Shown here piece after piece: positions 34,934 to 43,943 of a stretch of DNA of 64,000 bases. The notes beneath the pieces are model-generated. The model did not search any database and was not told where the DNA came from. It saw only the letters and a list, made by a program, of their open reading frames with translations. The position numbers and the translations under genes were made by a program. Source of the stretch: Salinibacterium xinjiangense (GTDB lineage: Bacteria > Actinomycetota > Actinomycetes > Actinomycetales > Microbacteriaceae); assembly GCF_014645015.1 (NCBI RefSeq), contig NZ_BMLC01000002.1, forward strand, positions 372,001 to 436,000. Direction: 5' to 3'. Every line of letters starts with the position of its first letter. Within the stretch, counting starts at the first letter, position 1.

Positions 34934-35576
34934 GTATCTCCTGGCCGACGGGGAACGCGTTGAGTGCGCCGGTGCGAGCGAGTGCACGCACGAGCGCCCA
35001 TCCGCCAACACCCGCGATGAGTGCACCTGAAACCATCCCGAACCCGAGATAGATCAGTCGCCAGGCCACGGAGTAGCCAGGTACGTAGGCCCACCACTCG
35101 TAGCAGGTGATTGCAAGGATGGCGGAAAATACACCGCCGAGAACGGCGATGGCCAGAGTGAAACGCTTCCATCGGAACAGCGCGAAGACAAGCTCGACTG
35201 CCAGCCCCTGCAGCAATGCTGACAAGAGCACTCCGGCTCCCCAGCCACTCCCCAGGATCATCTCAATATTGGCCGCAATGAGTTCGATAAAGAGAGCCGC
35301 ACCCGGCCGCCGTATCACCAACGCGCCAACAACCGCCGGCACCAACCAGACGCCTAACATGATTTCACCTGCGGGCGGAAAACCGACAAAAACCAGGGTC
35401 AGGGCCGGGTATATGAAAGTGTCGAAGCCCCAAAAGGCAACTCCGAACGCTACCGCCAGCATCGCGGCCGTGATGAGGTCGACGCCACGCCACGACCAGA
35501 GCCGCCCGGATGCGATAAACGGCTTTCGTGCCAGGACGGTTGTGTCGTTGGATTTCTGTGTTTCTTGAATTGCCAT
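34911..35576 (-). CDS. ykoE: YkoE-family ECF substrate-binding (S) component
   Basis: 221 residues from the ATG at 35576 (MAIQETQK). It has about five to six membrane segments and the YkoE pattern RWSWRGVDLITAAMLAVAFG (here LWSWRGVD), FIYPALTLVFVGFPPAGEIM, GVWLVPAVVGALVIRRPGAA and SGWGAGVLLSALLQGLAVEL. YkoE binds thiamine-related pyrimidines, and the TPP riboswitch upstream agrees. It is followed by the fused EcfAAT gene (23-bp overlap). Confidence 0.92.
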   Translation of the reverse strand: MAIQETQKSNDTTVLARKPFIASGRLWSWRGVDLITAAMLAVAFGVAFWGFDTFIYPALTLVFVGFPPAGEIMLGVWLVPAVVGALVIRRPGAALFIELIAANIEMILGSGWGAGVLLSALLQGLAVELVFALFRWKRFTLAIAVLGGVFSAILAITCYEWWAYVPGYSVAWRLIYLGFGMVSGALIAGVGGWALVRALARTGALNAFPVGQEIRESRRSR

Positions 35577-36344
35577 GTGAAGCTTCTTTCCCGTGGAGTT
35601 TCGATCAATTCCGCGGGGAGGAGCCCCCCTGCCAAACTCGTCCAAAATTTTGGACGTGCGCAGCACGAGGGATCCTGAGATTCCCGACTCCCTTCGCCGG
35701 TACTAACCGGTGCAGGTTCGAGGGTCTGCGGCGTACCGCACTCTCAGCGCAATAAAGCGCTCCCCTGTCGTTCTTTGATGAGGTTACACGGCAATCAGGC
35801 CGCTGTGTCGACGCGGCACAATTTCGCAGGCCAGTGCAAGATCGACGGGAATGACATGAGGCGCCGCGCACCGCTCACTCTTTCCTGCCTGTGGGCGGAC
35901 GGATCGGACCGAACGTGGTCGCAGTCGACGGACAACATTAGTTTTTCGGGATCCCGAGCCAATTTCGTATGAGCTCACGGCCGAAATGGGCGTCGAGTGC
36001 CACCGCTGCGTGCCGGGCCAGCAAGACCCTTGTCGTGACCGAACTCGACCGGTTGACATGTCCGCTTCGCGACGCAAATGGCACCGTCGACGATCCTCAC
36101 CGCACCGCACCTCACCGCACCCCAAGCGAAGTGCAGCTCAGCATTGGCGTTTCCGTTCGCGGCCCAACCAATCAGGGTCGGCAGACCTCATTCTCGATGT
36201 CCTCGCCATGACTGCAGAATTCGAGGCCGACTTTATTCGAGTGCGCACCTGCGAACGGATGCAGCTTGCCAAGCGACCTGTCGATTGCGGGAGGAGCGAC
36301 CCACGCTGTCCAGGGTGCGGGGCGGGGCCTGCTCCCTTGTCGCG
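35577..36344. other. ykoE leader and gene-free stretch
   Basis: The left part holds the ykoE leader with a perfect 16-bp palindrome at 35640-35655 (GTCCAAAATTTTGGAC) and the TPP riboswitch. Bases 35769-36344 contain no gene I can support; frames there are random in appearance. Confidence 0.55.
35688..35768 (-). ncRNA. TPP riboswitch for ykoE-ecfAAT
   Basis: The minus strand shows ACAGGGGAGCGC, GCGCTGAGAGTGCGG, AGACCCTCGAACCTG, then CACCGGTTAGTACCGG and CGAAGGGAG, the full THI-box order. The leader downstream is about 110 bases, with a palindrome (35640-35655) and a GGGG/CCCC-rich element near 35611-35630. It could switch transcription or translation; no clear poly-U run follows the palindrome. 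Confidence 0.92.
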
Positions 36345-36689
36345 TCATTTCTTCAGCGGATCATTCCCCCAGTTCATCAACGAGTATCGCCATCGTGAAT
36401 GCTCGACATCGGAATCCGGCCCCTGTGCCCTGTGCCGCTTCACATAGCCGACCACCTTATGCATGTGCGCGACATCGGACGGGGTCAGATCCGCCTTCTT
36501 CGTGCCAAGAATCGTCACGATCCTGCGCCCGGACCTGTGCCCGACGGATTCCCCGCGGCCATCGTTTTTCTGTCCGACCTCCCTGGATTCGTCGGTGTCA
36601 AGCCACAGGGTGATCTCACTGGCGGTCATCGTGACGGCGGCTTTCCAGTCATCCCAGATCTCATCGAGATCGTTTGTTTTATCTGCCAT
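36345..36689 (-). CDS. DUF3140 family protein
   Basis: 114 residues matching the actinobacterial DUF3140 pattern: a start of DEIWDDWKAAVTMTASEI, then GESVGHRSGRRIVTIL, KKADLTPSDVAHMHKVVGYV and a very conserved end DVEHSRWRYSLMNWGNDPLK. Family members are often described as DNA-binding; no experiment is known to me for this protein. It stands alone and is cytosolic. Confidence 0.85.
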   Translation of the reverse strand: MADKTNDLDEIWDDWKAAVTMTASEITLWLDTDESREVGQKNDGRGESVGHRSGRRIVTILGTKKADLTPSDVAHMHKVVGYVKRHRAQGPDSDVEHSRWRYSLMNWGNDPLKK

Positions 36690-37357
36690 AAATCAATCAT
36701 TTCGCTGATGATGCACGGCAACAAGGGGTTGTCTGAGCCCCGCGCGTGATCTCCACTGTCACGAAAACTGTCGAACCCGCGGCCCGGCCGAAACTCCACG
36801 GGGCGGTGGGACGTGACCTATGCAGACCTGCCACGAATCGACACCAGGCTCGATCGCGTTGTGCGGAGGATCATGCTGCGCTCCCCGCCCGTGAACGCGA
36901 CCTCACCATCCAGATCGCACGAGGCCGCTCTGAAGTTCAGTTCAAGAATCACGCGACAGCTGTCGGCGGCGTTCTCAATGTCGCGCACGAGCGCGTTTCC
37001 ACTACTGATTGAGGGCCTGAACCATGTTCAAGCGGTGGCTCACCCTCCAGTCGTCGGGCCACGGGCAGGCAGTGCAACTCGATCCTGTTCGGGATCGGCT
37101 TGCAGCCGCGGCGATGGTCTCGGGAAAAGCCGAGTGCCCGCAGGATTCGATCGTCGACATACACGTACAGTGTGCTCTGGAAGGTCTTGAGGTCAGTGTT
37201 GACACAGGGGGTTACCGCCCGCCGCCGCCGATCAATGGCGTCCGCACGGCCACCACGCAGTTGAACGCACTAAATCAAGACATGCCCTGGTTATTTAGAC
37301 CTGAATTAGCGCTCAGGCAGCAAATTCGGCGGGCCACATTCGACATGGAGGTCGGAA
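36690..37357. other. Gene-free stretch upstream of PucR-like regulator
   Basis: About 670 bp. Minus-strand frames around 36820-37165 are stop-poor but match no family I recognise and lack ribosome sites. They may be remains of a lost gene. No repeats or RNA were identified. Confidence 0.45.
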
Positions 37358-38446
37358 TTGGAAGGTCTGCTACGGCGCCTGTCATCAGATGGATCTGAGG
37401 CAGAGAACGCGCTTCGCGTGATTGCATTTTTCGAACGTCTCGTTCAAGCGCGCGGAGGAGTCGAAGAATTGGTCCGCTCATCGGCACGCCTCATCGGAGC
37501 GCCCGCAGGATTCACGGACGAGTCAAGTCTGCTCAGCGCAGCGTTCGACGACCATGGGCACCGGATCCCATCTCAGCGTCCGCCGGGGGCTCTATCGAAG
37601 GCCGTCGCGAACGATCAGGGAACTTTTGGCACGGTATGGATCAATCAGGCCCCCGACAATCTCTCATTGAGCGAACTTGTCATCGAGAGGATGGCCCTGT
37701 CGGCCGCGATCATACTTGGCCGAACAGCGGACAGGCCGATGGCGGTGGAGACGAATGAACTGGCCAAAATACTCGCTCCTGAGTCGTCACGAGAGCAACG
37801 AACAATTGCGGCCCGAACATTAGGATTCCGAGCCGATTGGGCTATCAATGTTCTTGTCATCGATTCTGCCGCGCGCCTGGTCGACGCAGACCAATCAGTT
37901 CAGGACTGGGCAAAAAAGAACAATCTCCGGTCAACTCACCTTCAGATCGACGAAAAGTTCCTCGTCGCATTGGTGCACGACGTCGGCTCTGCGGTGACCC
38001 TGCCGCATCCCTCATGGGAGATGCTGTCGGCTTTTGGGTCGCGCACCGGCATTACGGAAGCACACGATTCTCTTGCCACGGCGATTCAAGCGATTCACCT
38101 GGCCTCCAGAGAACTTGGCCCAACCCACGTTGACTACGAATCGCTCGGTCCGCTAAGTCACCTTGTGGAGATCGATCCCCGGTCAGCAGGCTCGAGCCAG
38201 ATGGTGAAGCAGCTCGTTTTCCTGAGCCAGTCAGATTCTGGCCGCGCGGAGATTAGAGCACTGGATGCGTTCTGCCGACACCGAAGCCTCCGCACCGCCG
38301 CGGCGGAGTTGAACCTGCATCACAGTTCCCTGGCGCATCGGCTGAAGAATGCCCAGCGCAAACTCAGCGTCGATCTCTCCAACTCGGAGGGACTCTTCCA
38401 GCTTTCCCTGTCGTTGGAGCTCTACCGGATCGCGGCGTGGTCGTAG
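37358..38446 (+). CDS. PucR-like transcriptional regulator
   Basis: 362 residues from a TTG preceded by GGAGG at 6 bases. The C-terminal PucR helix-turn-helix is clear: EIRALDAFCRHRSLRTAAAE, then LNLHHSSLAHRLKNAQRKLS, ending LELYRIAAW. The N-terminal 250 residues have no strong match; the middle (SAAIILGRTAD, WAINVLVIDSAARLV, FLVALVHDVGSAV) resembles the GGDEF-like fold of CdaR/PucR regulators. It precedes the esterase and ribose-type ABC genes on the same strand and may control them in response to an imported compound. Confidence 0.8.
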   Translation: MEGLLRRLSSDGSEAENALRVIAFFERLVQARGGVEELVRSSARLIGAPAGFTDESSLLSAAFDDHGHRIPSQRPPGALSKAVANDQGTFGTVWINQAPDNLSLSELVIERMALSAAIILGRTADRPMAVETNELAKILAPESSREQRTIAARTLGFRADWAINVLVIDSAARLVDADQSVQDWAKKNNLRSTHLQIDEKFLVALVHDVGSAVTLPHPSWEMLSAFGSRTGITEAHDSLATAIQAIHLASRELGPTHVDYESLGPLSHLVEIDPRSAGSSQMVKQLVFLSQSDSGRAEIRALDAFCRHRSLRTAAAELNLHHSSLAHRLKNAQRKLSVDLSNSEGLFQLSLSLELYRIAAWS

Positions 38447-38581
38447 CAGATTCGCCAAGTGTCGGACTATCTTCCACAACTCTGCGGACGCGGTGAGATA
38501 GCGCTGCTGGAAGAATCTAGTGACGCTTTGACCATGCAGTACCTGCCATATTTACAAGTTGCTGAAACGGAATGATTGCCG

Positions 38582-39514
38582 ATGATGGACCCTGAACTCG
38601 CCGCAGCGAGCGTTCTCATGGAACGACCGGATATCGAGAACGAGGAGTCAGCACGCGCACTGGCGTTGTCATTGCGGGAATCGACATCATCTGCCGAGCG
38701 GGAGACCGCGGGTCAGGTCGTTTTCGAAGACCGCGAAATCGTCGCGTCCGATGGACACACGAGCATGATCGTGAGAATCTACCGCCCCACGAACTCCTCA
38801 CGATTGAGGCCTGCAGTGGTGTTTTTTCATGGTGGAGCTTTTGTTCTCGGTGATCTGGAATCAGAACATCCCCGGTGCCTGCGCTACGCGGCGGAAGGGG
38901 GATGTGTAGTGGTCTCCGTCAACTACCGGCTCGCCCCGGAACATCCTTTTCCTGTGGGGGTGGAGGACTGCTACGAGGGCCTGTTGTGGACCGTTTCCCA
39001 TGCCGCGGAGCTCAACATAGATCCAACACGGCTAGCAGTCGCCGGTAGCAGCGCAGGTGGTGCTCTCGCTGCGGCGACTGCACTCATGGCTCGCGACAGG
39101 AGCGGGCCAGGCATCGCGCTCCAAATGCTGCTCTACCCGGTTTTGGATGATCGTATGCTCACGGCTTCGATGGAGAAATTCTCGGACACACCGGTCTGGG
39201 ATAGTCGGAACACCGTTGCCATGTGGCGGCAGTACTTGTCCGGTGAGGAAAGGGCCTCGAGTTACGCGGCTCCGGCGCGAGCAGATTCACTGGTCGGGTT
39301 GCCGAACTCCTACATCATGACGGCGGAATACGATCCGCTTCGAGACGAGGCAATCGCCTACGGGCTCCGCCTTCTGCAATCGGGCGTTTCGGTCGAGCTT
39401 CATCAGGTCGCCGGCGCCTACCACGGCTTCGACCAGCTGGTAGCGGACGCGGCGATCTCCCGCCGGGCGCTCGACGACCAGGTTCATCACCTGAAGCGCT
39501 TTCTCCGCGCCTGA
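38582..39514 (+). CDS. Alpha/beta hydrolase, hormone-sensitive-lipase family esterase
   Basis: 310 residues from the ATG at 38582 (a TTG two codons upstream is possible). The HSL-family oxyanion motif is FFHGGAFVLGD. The nucleophile serine lies in VAGSSAGGALAAA, the acid in TAEYDPLRDEA and the histidine in GAYHGFDQL. No signal peptide, so it is intracellular. It cleaves short acyl esters; the true substrate is unknown. It sits between a PucR regulator and a ribose-type importer, so it may process the imported ester or glycoside. Confidence 0.88.
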   Translation: MMDPELAAASVLMERPDIENEESARALALSLRESTSSAERETAGQVVFEDREIVASDGHTSMIVRIYRPTNSSRLRPAVVFFHGGAFVLGDLESEHPRCLRYAAEGGCVVVSVNYRLAPEHPFPVGVEDCYEGLLWTVSHAAELNIDPTRLAVAGSSAGGALAAATALMARDRSGPGIALQMLLYPVLDDRMLTASMEKFSDTPVWDSRNTVAMWRQYLSGEERASSYAAPARADSLVGLPNSYIMTAEYDPLRDEAIAYGLRLLQSGVSVELHQVAGAYHGFDQLVADAAISRRALDDQVHHLKRFLRA

Positions 39515-39864
39515 CAGGCGGCGCTCGGGGTGAAGGCCCCCGGGTTTGCCGCCACGGGGCCCGGATGCAGCATCGAGGGTGCCAGTAGGTTCATCAAAGC
39601 CCACTCACTGCAGGCAACACTGCACCAGATAACTCTGCACCAGGTAACTCTGCACCGGGCAACTGCCCTCCTTTCCTGCTTCGCCGGCGCAGCAAAGCAG
39701 GATGATTGGCTGCACCACCCTCTCGGGTCTAGCGTGATATCCGAGGGTGATCCGCCAATCGTCGGAATTACATTCACTCGGGCGCGGATGCGGGTCTGGG
39801 GTCGGGCTGGGAAACTGGGGCTACTCGACGGGCCACAGCCCGAGCGCGCTCAAAGGAGAGAAAA
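39515..39864. other. Leader of ribose-type ABC operon with 15-bp tandem repeat
   Basis: 350 bp without a gene. It holds three 15-bp tandem units at 39616-39660. The rest is GC-rich sequence ending in GGAGAG before the TTG start of the binding protein. Confidence 0.5.
39616..39660 (+). repeat. Three tandem 15-bp units upstream of ABC operon
   Basis: AACACTGCACCAGAT, AACTCTGCACCAGGT and AACTCTGCACCGGGC lie head to tail, 200 bp before the binding-protein start. This fits iterated operator sites or a simple slippage array. Regulatory function is inferred only from position. Confidence 0.55.
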
Positions 39865-40839
39865 TTGAAACTACGCATCGCCGCCATCGTGGCATCCTCG
39901 GCCACTATTTTGCTCATCGCCACCGGTTGCAGTGTTCCTTCCGACACCGCTGGTGGTGGTGACAGTACCGCGGCCCCGACCAGGGAAATCAAGAAGATCT
40001 TCTTCTCGAATATCCTTCCGTCCTACCCGCCATTGGCAGAGGCCGACAAATGTTTCCTGGCTGAGGCGAAAAAACTTGGCATTGAAGCATCCACGTCAGG
40101 TCCGACCGGTCTGTCAACGGACAACGCCAAGAGCATCGACCTCGTCTCTCAGGCCATCGCCACCGGCTACGACGCCATCGTCATGCAGCCGATCGACAAG
40201 GCACAGTTCACGCCCGTGATGGAGCAGGCGCAGGCGGCTGGAATCCTTCTGGCCACAATGAACACCGGGGACACCACGGATACGCAGGACTTCACGATCG
40301 GAACCGACTATGCCATCCAGGGCGCGACCATCGGTGAGGCAATCTCCAAACGTTCGGGGCAGCAGAATATCGGGATCATTGGTAACGCGCCAACGGGCAC
40401 ACACCTGCTCTTCACCAATGGAGTCAAGGACGGGATTGAGAGCCAGAAGCTCGACAACGTTAAATTCATCGTGGATGCCTTCGATGATGGCGACCCGAAC
40501 AAGACCGTGGACGTCGTCAACCAGATGTTGACAGCGCACCCCGAGATCAATGTCGTGTTGTCCTGGCAGGGGTTGTCAGCGGCGGGAATCATGACGGCGA
40601 TCAAGGAGAAGAACGCCGGCGGAAAAATCGTCGGCGTCACGAATGATGTGACGCCGGAAGTTGCGCAGGGCATCAAGGACGGAATTCTGTTTGGGACCTC
40701 GAAGCAGAATTTCTGCCAGATGGGAATCGGCGCTGTCGACAATCTCGTCGCCATCAGTAAGGGCGAAAAAGTTGCCAAGGCCATCGATTCCGGGATCACT
40801 TTCGTAACCAAGGACAACATCGACAAAGAAAGCAACTAA
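39865..40839 (+). CDS. Ribose-type ABC transporter substrate-binding lipoprotein
   Basis: 324 residues from a TTG with GGAGAG upstream. The lipoprotein signal LRIAAIVASSATILLIATGC is followed by a periplasmic-binding-protein-4 fold (IKKIFFSNILPSYPPLAEAD, ATGYDAIVMQPIDKAQFTPV, AGILLATMNTGDT, IGIIGNAPTGTHLLFTNGVK, KIVGVTNDVTPEVAQGIKDG). This cluster binds monosaccharides, polyols or autoinducer-2-like ligands. Ligand unknown. It leads a three-gene operon with ATPase and permease. Confidence 0.87.
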   Translation: MKLRIAAIVASSATILLIATGCSVPSDTAGGGDSTAAPTREIKKIFFSNILPSYPPLAEADKCFLAEAKKLGIEASTSGPTGLSTDNAKSIDLVSQAIATGYDAIVMQPIDKAQFTPVMEQAQAAGILLATMNTGDTTDTQDFTIGTDYAIQGATIGEAISKRSGQQNIGIIGNAPTGTHLLFTNGVKDGIESQKLDNVKFIVDAFDDGDPNKTVDVVNQMLTAHPEINVVLSWQGLSAAGIMTAIKEKNAGGKIVGVTNDVTPEVAQGIKDGILFGTSKQNFCQMGIGAVDNLVAISKGEKVAKAIDSGITFVTKDNIDKESN

Positions 40840-41595
40840 ATGAACGCTGCTGATCGCTCAACACCGGCACTCGAGCTGAAGAACATCACCAAAAGATTCG
40901 GCAGAGTGACTGCTTTGGAGGACGTAAATCTCACGGCCTATTCCGGAGAGATTCTGGCAATCGTTGGGGACAACGGTGCTGGGAAATCAACCCTCATTAA
41001 AGCGATCAGCGGCGTTCATCATCAGGATGACGGTCAGATCCTCGTCGATGACCAGCTCGTCAGCCTCTCCAGCCCCGCAGATGCTCGAGCAGCGGGAATA
41101 GCCACGGTGTTCCAGGATCTCGCACTCGTCGAGTGTCTCGATGTCTCGACAAACATGTTCCTCGGGCAGTTCCCGCGTCGCGGATGGTTCGTGGATCGTC
41201 AGCGAATGGATACCGAATCCCGCCGTTTCCTGGACGAACTGAAAGTTACCGTGGCCGACGTCCATACACAGATTGGCATGCTCTCCGGCGGTCAGCGACA
41301 GATTATCTCCATTGCTCGCGCCGTTCGCTCAGGCGCCCACACCATCCTCCTGGACGAGCCCACCGCGGCGCTGGGAGTGCGTGAGACACGACATGCAGCA
41401 GACATCATCTCGAACCTGCGCGATTCGGGCAAAGCGGTCATTTGTGTCAGTCACGACATGGAATTCGTCTTCACGACCGCCGATCGCATCCTGGTCCTGA
41501 GGCTGGGGAAGGTTGCTGGCGTCAGGGAGGTCTCCGCGACCACACGTGAAGAAATCATTGGGCTCATCACCGGAACGAAGCAGGAGGCAGCATGA
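40840..41595 (+). CDS. ABC transporter ATPase, single-domain (RbsA/FrcA type)
   Basis: 251 residues, start one base after the binding-protein stop. Walker A is GDNGAGKSTL; the signature is MLSGGQRQIISIARA, Walker B is TILLDEPTAAL and the switch is VICVSHDMEF. Ribose transporters usually have a double ATPase (RbsA, about 500 residues); this is a single domain and must dimerise, as in the FrcA type. It overlaps the permease gene by 4 bp. Confidence 0.9.
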   Translation: MNAADRSTPALELKNITKRFGRVTALEDVNLTAYSGEILAIVGDNGAGKSTLIKAISGVHHQDDGQILVDDQLVSLSSPADARAAGIATVFQDLALVECLDVSTNMFLGQFPRRGWFVDRQRMDTESRRFLDELKVTVADVHTQIGMLSGGQRQIISIARAVRSGAHTILLDEPTAALGVRETRHAADIISNLRDSGKAVICVSHDMEFVFTTADRILVLRLGKVAGVREVSATTREEIIGLITGTKQEAA

Positions 41596-42635
41596 CAATC
41601 AGCCCAGAATCTCCAGCTGATCGTGGTCCGGAGAATACTGTCCCGAAAAATACTGTCACCTCCGCAGCCTGGGGATGGGTTGTTCGGCAGGCCCAAAGCC
41701 GAGCACAACTCGCCGGTCTCGCCGGTGTGCTTTTGGTCTTGATCATCGTCTTCCAGATCGGAAACCCGATCTTTCTGAGCAGCGGCAACATCATGGAGAT
41801 GCTCCGAGCGACGACGCTGTATTTCATCGTCGCCTGCCCCATGACACTGATCCTTGTCAGCGGCGGTATCGATTTCTCCGCGGGAGCCCTCTTCGCGACC
41901 GGCGGTGTCACCGCCGGACTGCTGATGGTCCTGGGGATCCCCTGGCCGGTCGCCGTCATCATCGGCATGGCGGTCGGCGGCGCACTGGGAGTCGTGAACG
42001 CTTGGCTGTCCGTACGGCTACGGGTGCCGCCGCTCATCGCGACCCTCGGTATGTTCTTCACCGCGAGTGGGATTATCACCGTCATCACCGGCGGCAACAG
42101 CATTTATGGTTTCCCCAAAGCGTTCACTGACCTCGGCCAGGGTTTCCTGCTGGGCATTCCGTTTCTTGTGTACTACGCGGTCGTCATTGGCGTCGTTTTC
42201 TGGATATTGCTCGAGAAGACATCGCTTGGCTATGACGCTCGCGCGGTCGGTGGCAATCGAGCGGCTGCGTCTGCCAACGGCATCCGCGTCGGACGACACG
42301 ACTTCATCGTCTACGGTCTCGCCGGAGCGGTCGCGGCTCTTGCCGGCATCATGGGCGCTGCTCGACTGAGCTCAGCAAACCCGGCTGCGGGAGGCACCGC
42401 CCTCACCTTTCAGGTCGTCACAGCCGTGATCATTGGCGGGACAAGCCTTTTCGGCGGCATTGGAAGCATCGGAGGCAGCGCACTGGGAGCGCTGCTATTC
42501 GCCGTAATCAACAACGGCCTTGTGATCATCAACGTGAACTCCTTATGGCAGAACATCTTCGTCGGCGTGATTCTCGTCTCGGCGGTAGCGATCGATCAGG
42601 CTCGACGGAGGCGACAGTTCAGTTCTCGCCGATAA
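41592..42635 (+). CDS. Ribose-type ABC transporter permease
   Basis: 347 residues with eight to ten membrane segments. The RbsC-family signatures are LILVSGGIDFSAGALFATGG, ALGVVNAWLSVRLRVPPLIA, TLGMFFTASGI, ARAVGGNRAAASANGI and LFGGIGSIGGSALGALLFAV. It forms the channel for the binding protein and ATPase upstream, and is the last gene of the operon. Confidence 0.91.
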   Translation: MTISPESPADRGPENTVPKNTVTSAAWGWVVRQAQSRAQLAGLAGVLLVLIIVFQIGNPIFLSSGNIMEMLRATTLYFIVACPMTLILVSGGIDFSAGALFATGGVTAGLLMVLGIPWPVAVIIGMAVGGALGVVNAWLSVRLRVPPLIATLGMFFTASGIITVITGGNSIYGFPKAFTDLGQGFLLGIPFLVYYAVVIGVVFWILLEKTSLGYDARAVGGNRAAASANGIRVGRHDFIVYGLAGAVAALAGIMGAARLSSANPAAGGTALTFQVVTAVIIGGTSLFGGIGSIGGSALGALLFAVINNGLVIINVNSLWQNIFVGVILVSAVAIDQARRRRQFSSRR

Positions 42636-42728
42636 TCCGGGTTCGCGGCGGAGGCCGCGAGTGCACTCCACACTCCCGGAGTCTCTCGGCAGCGGAGCTG
42701 CTTGTCGCATGAGATGCAGCCATGACGA

Positions 42729-43085
42729 ATGCCGACGTGCTGTCACGATCTCTTCGATCCCTTAATCGCGCGTCGGCTCCACATCAGCACCGGGTCGGCG
42801 ACCGAACTCGCCGACCGACTCGAACGATCGGGACACATCAGCCGCACCCGTGAGGGCACCGACCGCCGCCGCGTCCAGTTGGTTGCACAGCAGCATGCCG
42901 TGGGCCGGATCCTGGGAGAGCTCGGGCCCCTCTTCGTGGACCTCGACAACCTGTCACAAGAGTTCAGCGCGGAGGAGCAGGCGGTCATCCAGCACAATCT
43001 GCGTGGTGCAGGCGATCGACTGCGTTTCCATGCGGCGACTCTGAGCGCAGCTACGCACGTGGGGGATCTTCCGCACAAAGGTTAG
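42729..43085 (+). pseudogene. MarR-family regulator fragment
   Basis: The frame contains the recognition helix and wing of a MarR protein (LHISTGSATELADRLERSGH, then ISRTREGTDRRRVQL) plus the C-terminal dimerisation helix. The N-terminal helices and first half of the DNA-binding domain are missing; the upstream codons (MPTCCHDLFDPLIARR) do not fit. Likely a truncated relic, although a short expressed form cannot be excluded. Confidence 0.6.
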
Positions 43086-43103
43086 AGCGTCGAGGCGAAA
43101 GGG

Positions 43104-43904
43104 CTATCGCCGGGTTTGCTCAGAACCGGCGATGCGCTGGGCAATATAGATCGGGATGACGGACACCACGACGAGCACGACGGCGATGACACTGACCACA
43201 GGCGCCTGGTTCGGGCGGAACAGATTATTGAGGATCCAGATCGGAAGCGTCTCGACACCGCCTCCAATGGTGAATGTCGTTACGACGATCTCGTCGAAGC
43301 TCAGGGCGAATGCCAGCAGCCCCCCGGCGAAGAGGGCGGAGCGTAGTTGCGGGAAAGTGACGAGGCGGAAGGTCGTCCACAGTCCGGCGCCGAGATCTGA
43401 GGAGGCCTCCTCGAAATTCGTGCCCATACGCCGCAGTCTCGCGAGCACGTTGTTGAAGACGGTCACGATGCAAAATGTTGCATGCGCGATGATGACCGTC
43501 AGGATCGTGAGCTTGAGGTCGAGGATGGTGCGAAATGCATTGTTGAGAGCGATTCCTGTGACTATTCCGGGAAGAGCGATGGGCAGGATCACCAGCAGGC
43601 TGACCGTGTCGCGGCCAAAGAATTGGTAGCGCTGCAGGGCGATCGAGATAAGCGTGCCCAACACGAGCGCGATGATCGTCGATGAGAGAGCCACGAGCAC
43701 GCTCGTCCAGAGCGCCTCGAGCGCACCAGCATTCCGGAACGCCTTGCCCCACCACTCCAGCGTGAAGCCCGGCGGCGGCCAGACCAGATTCTTCGACGTG
43801 CTGAACGAGTTGACGAGCACCACGAGCAGGGGCACGTAGATGAGCGCGAGCACAAGCCCGGTGATCGCGCCGAGCGTGACTTTCGAGAGCCTGCCGAGTC
43901 GCAT
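43104..43904 (-). CDS. potC: Polyamine-type ABC permease (PotC-like)
   Basis: 266 residues, six membrane segments. The permease EAA loop is NFEEASSDLGAGLWTTFRLV followed by TFPQL. The context fits PotC: FALSFDEIVVTTFTIGGG and LPIWILNNLF are typical of spermidine/putrescine permeases. Last gene of the minus-strand operon potA-potD-potB-potC, 39 bp after potB. Confidence 0.86.
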   Translation of the reverse strand: MRLGRLSKVTLGAITGLVLALIYVPLLVVLVNSFSTSKNLVWPPPGFTLEWWGKAFRNAGALEALWTSVLVALSSTIIALVLGTLISIALQRYQFFGRDTVSLLVILPIALPGIVTGIALNNAFRTILDLKLTILTVIIAHATFCIVTVFNNVLARLRRMGTNFEEASSDLGAGLWTTFRLVTFPQLRSALFAGGLLAFALSFDEIVVTTFTIGGGVETLPIWILNNLFRPNQAPVVSVIAVVLVVVSVIPIYIAQRIAGSEQTRR

Positions 43905-43943
43905 CCGTCGTCCTGATTTCGGTTGGTCCTGAGCCCGCTGGCC

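Noticed and set aside
35990-36200. CACCGCACC-rich stretch as a structured repeat
   Set aside because: Short, irregular and compatible with GC-rich drift; no unit repeats more than twice.
36949-37164. Minus-strand frame resembling a DUF7882 or ligase piece (YVDDRILRAL)
   Set aside because: Only a few residues fit the DUF7882 DDRxL pattern and the rest does not; insufficient to call a remnant.
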